Shown here: positions 60,603 through 64,000 of the stretch, piece by piece
Layout: each line of letters starts with the position of its first letter
How positions within the stretch are numbered: the stretch's first letter is position 1
Assembly: GCF_001544515.1 (NCBI RefSeq)
Contig: NZ_FCOL02000018.1
Location: forward strand, 1 to 64,000
Reading direction: 5' to 3'
Source: Caballeronia terrestris
Lineage (GTDB): Bacteria; Pseudomonadota; Gammaproteobacteria; Burkholderiales; Burkholderiaceae
Length of the DNA stretch: 64,000 nucleotides
Translations under genes and position numbers: made by a program
Notes under the pieces: generated by a model
Told to the model about the DNA's origin: nothing
Database searches by the model: none
What the model saw: the letters and a program-made list of their open reading frames with translations, nothing else

Positions 60603-61334
60603 TCAATCCAAAAAATCGCAATTAGCTTCAACAAACGCGGCCAAATCGAGCGAATGCTGCCGAACGAGCCGCTCGACCAGCTCCGTATCGCGCTTCTCCA
60701 GCGCCTCGATGATCCGCATGTGATCGACGATCGAGCGCGACGCGCGGTCGCTCTGCGAAATCGTCATCTTCCGGATCGCGCGGACGTGCACAAAAATGTT
60801 CTTGATCGTATCGAAAATGATCTGCGACTTGCCTAGCTGCACGATCGCCTGATGGAACGCGATGTTCGCTTCCGAATACTCGTCGATGTGCTCGGCGGGC
60901 GTCGCGTCGCGAAAATTGTCGAACATGTGGCGCAGGCGGGCGATTTCCTCGTCCGTCGCGCGCTGCGTGGCCAAGCGCGCCGCCATGCTCTCGAGCGCCG
61001 CCCACATATGAATCATCTCGACGATTTCACGCTTCGTCTTGCGCAATATGTATACGCCCCGGCGCGGCACCGTGCGGAGGAAACCCTCCTGCTCGAGCAG
61101 CGTCATCGCTTCGCGGATCGGCGTGCGGCTGACGCCGAGCGCTTCGGTCAGCTCTTTTTCGTCGAGCCGAATCTCTTCGCGAGAACGATAGATGTCCGCT
61201 TCGGCGATCGCCTGCCGCAATTTCGCGTACGCCTGGTCGCGCAGCGAAACCGTGGCATTGATCGGTTCCAGCGAAAGCGTCAGTCCATGCGGACGGACGT
61301 CGGGTCTGTCTACAGATTGAGTATCAGATGGCAT
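60603..61334 (-). CDS. GntR/FCD-family regulator of the oxalate island
   Basis: A 243-residue GntR-family protein. The N-terminal winged HTH reads LDEKELTEALGVSRTPIREA, followed by LLEQEGFLRTVPRRGVYI. The C-terminal FCD effector domain has the expected metal/ligand histidines (EANIAFHQAI and VDHMRIIEAL). Its start at 61334 overlaps the upstream small membrane gene by 11 bp. Four TTGTGATATACAA-like sites at the frc, sucC, small-gene and panE promoters suggest it controls the whole island and itself, probably as a repressor relieved by an organic-acid or CoA-ester ligand. Confidence 0.9.
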   Translation of the reverse strand: MPSDTQSVDRPDVRPHGLTLSLEPINATVSLRDQAYAKLRQAIAEADIYRSREEIRLDEKELTEALGVSRTPIREAMTLLEQEGFLRTVPRRGVYILRKTKREIVEMIHMWAALESMAARLATQRATDEEIARLRHMFDNFRDATPAEHIDEYSEANIAFHQAIVQLGKSQIIFDTIKNIFVHVRAIRKMTISQSDRASRSIVDHMRIIEALEKRDTELVERLVRQHSLDLAAFVEANCDFLD

Positions 61335-61545
61335 TGATGGTTCGATTTCCCAAGTGCGGCTGGCCGGCCGAGACACGCTTGCCCGAGCCGCCGTTCTGAT
61401 CGTCCGCCGCCAAGCCGGCAAAGCGACCGTGATCCTGTGCGCGCTGCAACATCGCTTGCGGCACTGCCGATGCAATCATAAACGTAACGCCGACACCCAT
61501 GGCTACCAATGCGATTCCCAAGATGACTACAAGTGCGATGCTCAT
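61324..61545 (-). CDS. Small single-helix membrane protein before gntR
   Basis: A 73-residue protein with one membrane helix (LVVILGIALVAMGVGVTFMI) and a Gly/Gln/Asn-rich tail. GGAG precedes its ATG by seven bases, and its 3' end overlaps the gntR start by 11 bp, so the two are translationally coupled. No family is recognised. It could be a leader-type coupling gene or a small regulator of the transporter. Confidence 0.7.
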   Translation of the reverse strand: MSIALVVILGIALVAMGVGVTFMIASAVPQAMLQRAQDHGRFAGLAADDQNGGSGKRVSAGQPHLGNRTINAI

Positions 61546-61581
61546 TTCAAGGCTCCGGGTAAGTACTTAAGAGCCTTCAGT

Positions 61582-61612
61582 ATATGTTGCGTCGCAGCAG
61601 GACGCAACATAT
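61582..61612. repeat. Perfect 12-bp inverted repeat
   Basis: ATATGTTGCGTC, a 7-base spacer, then GACGCAACATAT. It lies between the panE stop and the small membrane gene, 8 bases from an operator-like site. It could be a panE terminator, a regulatory hairpin or a second protein site; no T-run follows on either strand. Confidence 0.7.
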
Positions 61613-61620
61613 TTTGCATC

Positions 61621-61633
61621 TTGTATATCACAA
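61621..61633. promoter_or_regulatory. GntR-type operator candidate at the gntR pair
   Basis: TTGTATATCACAA, the exact reverse complement of the frc element. It lies about 76 bases before the small membrane gene that leads gntR, consistent with autoregulation. Confidence 0.65.
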
Positions 61634-61659
61634 ACAACAGTGACGGCTTAATACCCAGT

Positions 61660-62673
61660 TTAGGCCGCTTTCTGCGTTTCGACAGGCGCTCGTGGCTTGG
61701 CTGTGCCCTGATTCACGCCTTCGCGCAGCTTGATCAATGCGAGAACCGCATCGAGCATCGGCGTCTCGACGTGGACCAAGCGGCCGATTTCCTGCACGAC
61801 GGTCATCAGCGGATCGATTTCCATCGGACGGCCGGCTTCGCAGTCCATCAGCATCGATGTCTTGTGCGCGCCCACCGCGCCCGCTCCGTTGATGCGCTTC
61901 TCGACATCGACGCGGAAGTTCACGCCGATCTTGTCGCCGATCGCCTTGGCTTCCAGCATCATCGCCTTCGACAGCGCGCGGGTGCCCGGGTCGCTCGTCA
62001 GGACGTCGAGCGTGGCGTGCGTCAGTGCGCTGATCGGGTTGAAGCAGAGGTTGCCCCAAAGCTTCAGCCAGATTTCGTCGCGGATGTTGTCGCGCATCGG
62101 CGCTTCCATGTCGGCGGCGGCCATGATGTCGTGGAACGCCTGCAGGCGCGGCGTGATCTCGCCGCTCGGCTCGCCGATCGGGAATTTCTTTCCGTAGACG
62201 TGCTTGATCACGCCCGGCTCGGCGATCTCGGCGGCCGGCAGCAGCACGCAGCCGATCGCGCGTTCCGGTCCGAGCACGTTCCATTGCTTGCCGCCCGGGT
62301 CGACGCTTTGCAGCGTCGTGCCGGCGAGCGCGCCGCCGTGGTTGTAGAAGTACCAGTACGGCAAGCCGTTAACCGCGGTGACGACCGACGTGTTCGGCCC
62401 GAGCAGCGGCGGCATCAGATCGACGACGCTCGGCACCGAATGCGCCTTCAAAGCGATGATTACGTAGTCCTGCGGCCCGAGTTCTGCGGGGTTATTCGTG
62501 CAGCGCACCTTGACGGTGTGCTCCTCGCCGTCGATTTGCAGGCGTACGCCGTTCGCCTGCATCGCCGCGAGGTGCGGCCCGCGTGCGACGAAACTGACAT
62601 CCGCTCCGGCACGCGCGAGCTGCGCGCCCATGTAGCCACCGATTGCACCCGCTCCGTAAACGCAGATCTTCAT
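61660..62673 (-). CDS. panE: PanE-type 2-dehydropantoate reductase family
   Basis: A 337-residue ketopantoate-reductase-fold protein. The nucleotide motif is GAGAIGGYMGAQL, and the active-site segment EIWLKLWGNLCFNPISALT holds the expected Lys and Asn. PanE paralogues next to frc in methylotrophs act as glyoxylate reductases in oxalate assimilation (the panE2 case), so that role is likely here. AGGAG is six bases before the ATG at 62673. An operator-like site overlaps its promoter. Confidence 0.88.
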   Translation of the reverse strand: MKICVYGAGAIGGYMGAQLARAGADVSFVARGPHLAAMQANGVRLQIDGEEHTVKVRCTNNPAELGPQDYVIIALKAHSVPSVVDLMPPLLGPNTSVVTAVNGLPYWYFYNHGGALAGTTLQSVDPGGKQWNVLGPERAIGCVLLPAAEIAEPGVIKHVYGKKFPIGEPSGEITPRLQAFHDIMAAADMEAPMRDNIRDEIWLKLWGNLCFNPISALTHATLDVLTSDPGTRALSKAMMLEAKAIGDKIGVNFRVDVEKRINGAGAVGAHKTSMLMDCEAGRPMEIDPLMTVVQEIGRLVHVETPMLDAVLALIKLREGVNQGTAKPRAPVETQKAA

Positions 62674-62699
62674 GCTCGTCTCCTTAGGATGATTTTGCC

Positions 62700-62712
62700 T
62701 TCTGATATACAA
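62700..62712. promoter_or_regulatory. GntR-type operator candidate at panE
   Basis: TTCTGATATACAA, matching the frc element in 12 of 13 bases, centred about 33 bases before the panE start, where it should overlap the -10 or transcription start. Confidence 0.6.
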
Positions 62713-62768
62713 CATACTACATTCCACATAGCCTCATAACAAGGCGAATCGTGAGGGTTGGGGTACGC

Positions 62769-62795
62769 CAAAACCCGCATGTTTCGCGGGTTTTG
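62769..62795 (-). terminator. Hairpin terminator of the LysR gene
   Basis: A 10-bp perfect stem CAAAACCCGC / GCGGGTTTTG with a 7-base loop, 47 bases after the LysR stop. The T-run is part of the stem, as often seen in related genomes. Confidence 0.7.
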
Positions 62796-62841
62796 CGTAG
62801 AAGTTCAGGTGTGAAGCGAGGCGGTCGCGCCTCGAGGAAAA

Positions 62842-63813
62842 TCAGGCTTCGACAGCCTGCGGCACGGACGCGCCCGAACGCTGCGCCGTCGATGACGCCA
62901 CGAAATGCGCCCACAGATTCGCCGCGCCCGGCCGCAGCGCGCGGCTTTGCCGGCGCACGAGCATGACGGTGCGCGACACGGCGGGCGCGAGCGCGATCGC
63001 CTGCACGCCGCGCCCGGTCGACGCGCACGCGTGCATCGGCAGGACGCCAATGCCGAGCCCCGCTTCGACCATCCGCGCGACCGATGCTGCTTGCGCGAGC
63101 AGCTGACGCGTCACATCAGCGACTTCGTGCAGTGCGAGCGCGCGGTCGATGGCGGCCTGGCTGCCGGTATCGTCGTCGAGGGTGAGGAGCGATGCGCCGC
63201 GCAGCATCCGCCAGTTCGCGCTCGTCTGCGCGGCGAGCGGATGCCGCGCTGGCACGAGCGCGCATAGCGGATCGTGGAAGAGCGGCTCGGCGACGAGTTC
63301 ATCGAAGTTTTGCGACTCTTCGCCCACGATCACGATTCCCAGGTCCGCCTCGCCCGCGCGCACGAGTTGCAGCACCGTGCCCTGCGGCCGATCCACAAGC
63401 GCAATCGACAATTCGGGATAGCGCGCCTGACACGAGGCGAAAAGCGCGGGCAGCACGCTCGCCGTCAGGCTCGAACTGCTCGCGAGCTGCACGACGCCCG
63501 CTTCGCTCTCGTCGTCGAAACCGGGGCGCAACGCCGCTTCGAGTTCTTCGACGAGCGGCGCCACGCGCGCGAGCAGCCTGCGCCCGGCATCGGTCAGTGC
63601 GACCTGGCGGGTCGTCCGATCAAAAAGCCGCAGCGCGATTTCGTCCTCGAGTTCGCGGATGCTGCGACTCACTGCCGACTGCGTGATGCCGTATTCGTCG
63701 CCCGCGCGGGTGAAGCTGCGATGCCGCGCGAGCGTGATGAAAAGCCGCAATTGATGCATCGACACGCTGAGCGATTTCGGGACATGCGCGACATCGGACG
63801 GCACATCACGCAT
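62842..63813 (-). CDS. LysR-family regulator
   Basis: A 323-residue LysR protein. The HTH is in HQLRLFITLARHRSFTRAGD and QSAVSRSIRELEDEIALRLF, followed by a LysR substrate domain. The start at 63813 is preferred because GAGGGG stands six bases before it; a later ATG at 63759 would begin directly at the HTH. It follows the transporter gene by 17 bp on the same strand, so it may be cotranscribed with it. Its target is unknown. Confidence 0.88.
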   Translation of the reverse strand: MRDVPSDVAHVPKSLSVSMHQLRLFITLARHRSFTRAGDEYGITQSAVSRSIRELEDEIALRLFDRTTRQVALTDAGRRLLARVAPLVEELEAALRPGFDDESEAGVVQLASSSSLTASVLPALFASCQARYPELSIALVDRPQGTVLQLVRAGEADLGIVIVGEESQNFDELVAEPLFHDPLCALVPARHPLAAQTSANWRMLRGASLLTLDDDTGSQAAIDRALALHEVADVTRQLLAQAASVARMVEAGLGIGVLPMHACASTGRGVQAIALAPAVSRTVMLVRRQSRALRPGAANLWAHFVASSTAQRSGASVPQAVEA

Positions 63814-63830
63814 GTCATACCCCTCGACAC

Positions 63831-64000
63831 TCATTGCGCGGACGACTTGCTCGGCGTATCCACCCAGGCGGCCTTGAACGACGCATCCATCGAACCGGAC
63901 GACGACGTCTGCGCGACCGTGTTCTCGATCCAGCGCTTTCTCATCGGCGCGAGCACGAATTTCGCGCACAGGCCCGCCGCAATCGAAATCACGGCCGCCG
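63831..64000 (-). CDS. MFS transporter, C-terminal fragment (OxlT-like?)
   Basis: The last 55 residues of a gene that continues right of the window. The frame reads AAVISIAAGLCAKFVLAPMR, a final membrane helix and basic loop, then a hydrophilic tail ending TPSKSSAQ. This is typical of a major-facilitator C-terminus. Next to frc, an oxalate/formate antiporter (OxlT) is the expected transporter, but the fragment alone cannot prove it. Confidence 0.6.
   Translation of the reverse strand, partial: AAVISIAAGLCAKFVLAPMRKRWIENTVAQTSSSGSMDASFKAAWVDTPSKSSAQ

Overview
The window is GC-rich, gene-dense DNA whose strongest family resemblances point to a Burkholderiaceae genome of the Paraburkholderia/Caballeronia type. 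The signs are an OmpC-like Burkholderia porin, DUF2968 and DUF6496 proteins, a fused LivHM permease, many LysR/TetR/GntR regulators and several chromosome-2-style catabolic islands. I see no rRNA, tRNA, CRISPR array, insertion sequence or prophage. This reading comes from the sequence alone, without database searches.

Layout. 1-1.2 kb: the end of an IlvD/EDD-type dehydratase and a DapA-family aldolase/lyase. 1.3-9.2 kb: a leftward aromatic-catabolism operon (FAH-family hydrolase, extradiol-type VOC dioxygenase, flavin hydroxylase, porin, MFS importer, frameshifted alpha/beta hydrolase) with a divergent TetR regulator and two 14-bp operator-like palindromes. 9.8-12.2 kb: a sugar-associated ATP-grasp protein and a Wzx-like flippase, without other glycan genes. 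12.2-15.7 kb: an M14 deacylase plus an orphan amino-acid binding protein with a divergent LysR regulator, and a lysine/alanine-rich DUF6496 protein. 15.8-27.9 kb: a complete 13-gene Flp/Tad pilus operon (flp, prepilin peptidase, cpaB, secretin, lipoprotein, tadZ, tadA, tadB, tadC, tadD, two TadE-like genes, tadG) with extensive translational coupling.

28-38 kb: an iron-permease-like membrane protein, DNA-3-methyladenine glycosylase, a branched-chain-type ABC transporter with fused LivH-LivM, and a divergent puuD-puuA-spuC-type polyamine catabolic operon. 38-46.8 kb: a TetR-controlled NTF2-like/VOC pair, folE, a serine acetyltransferase, several small stress-type proteins, an SDR, a GNAT, a YnfA protein and a MATE exporter. 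46.8-52.6 kb: a GST, an alpha/beta hydrolase broken by one nonsense codon, a secreted nuclease, ogt, an OmpA lipoprotein and DUF2968. 52.9-55.2 kb: a double-domain KaiC-like ATPase translationally coupled to a single-domain response regulator, then a CsbD protein.

55.2-64 kb: an oxalate-type CoA island. It holds formyl-CoA:oxalate CoA-transferase (frc), an FAH-family protein, a PntB-like membrane protein, a divergent second succinyl-CoA synthetase (sucCD), a GntR/FCD regulator preceded by a small membrane protein, a PanE-type reductase, a LysR regulator, and the C-terminus of a transporter (OxlT-like by context). Four copies of one operator-like element (TTGTGATATACAA and variants) sit at the frc, sucC, regulator and panE promoters. 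They suggest that the GntR protein controls the island as one regulon.
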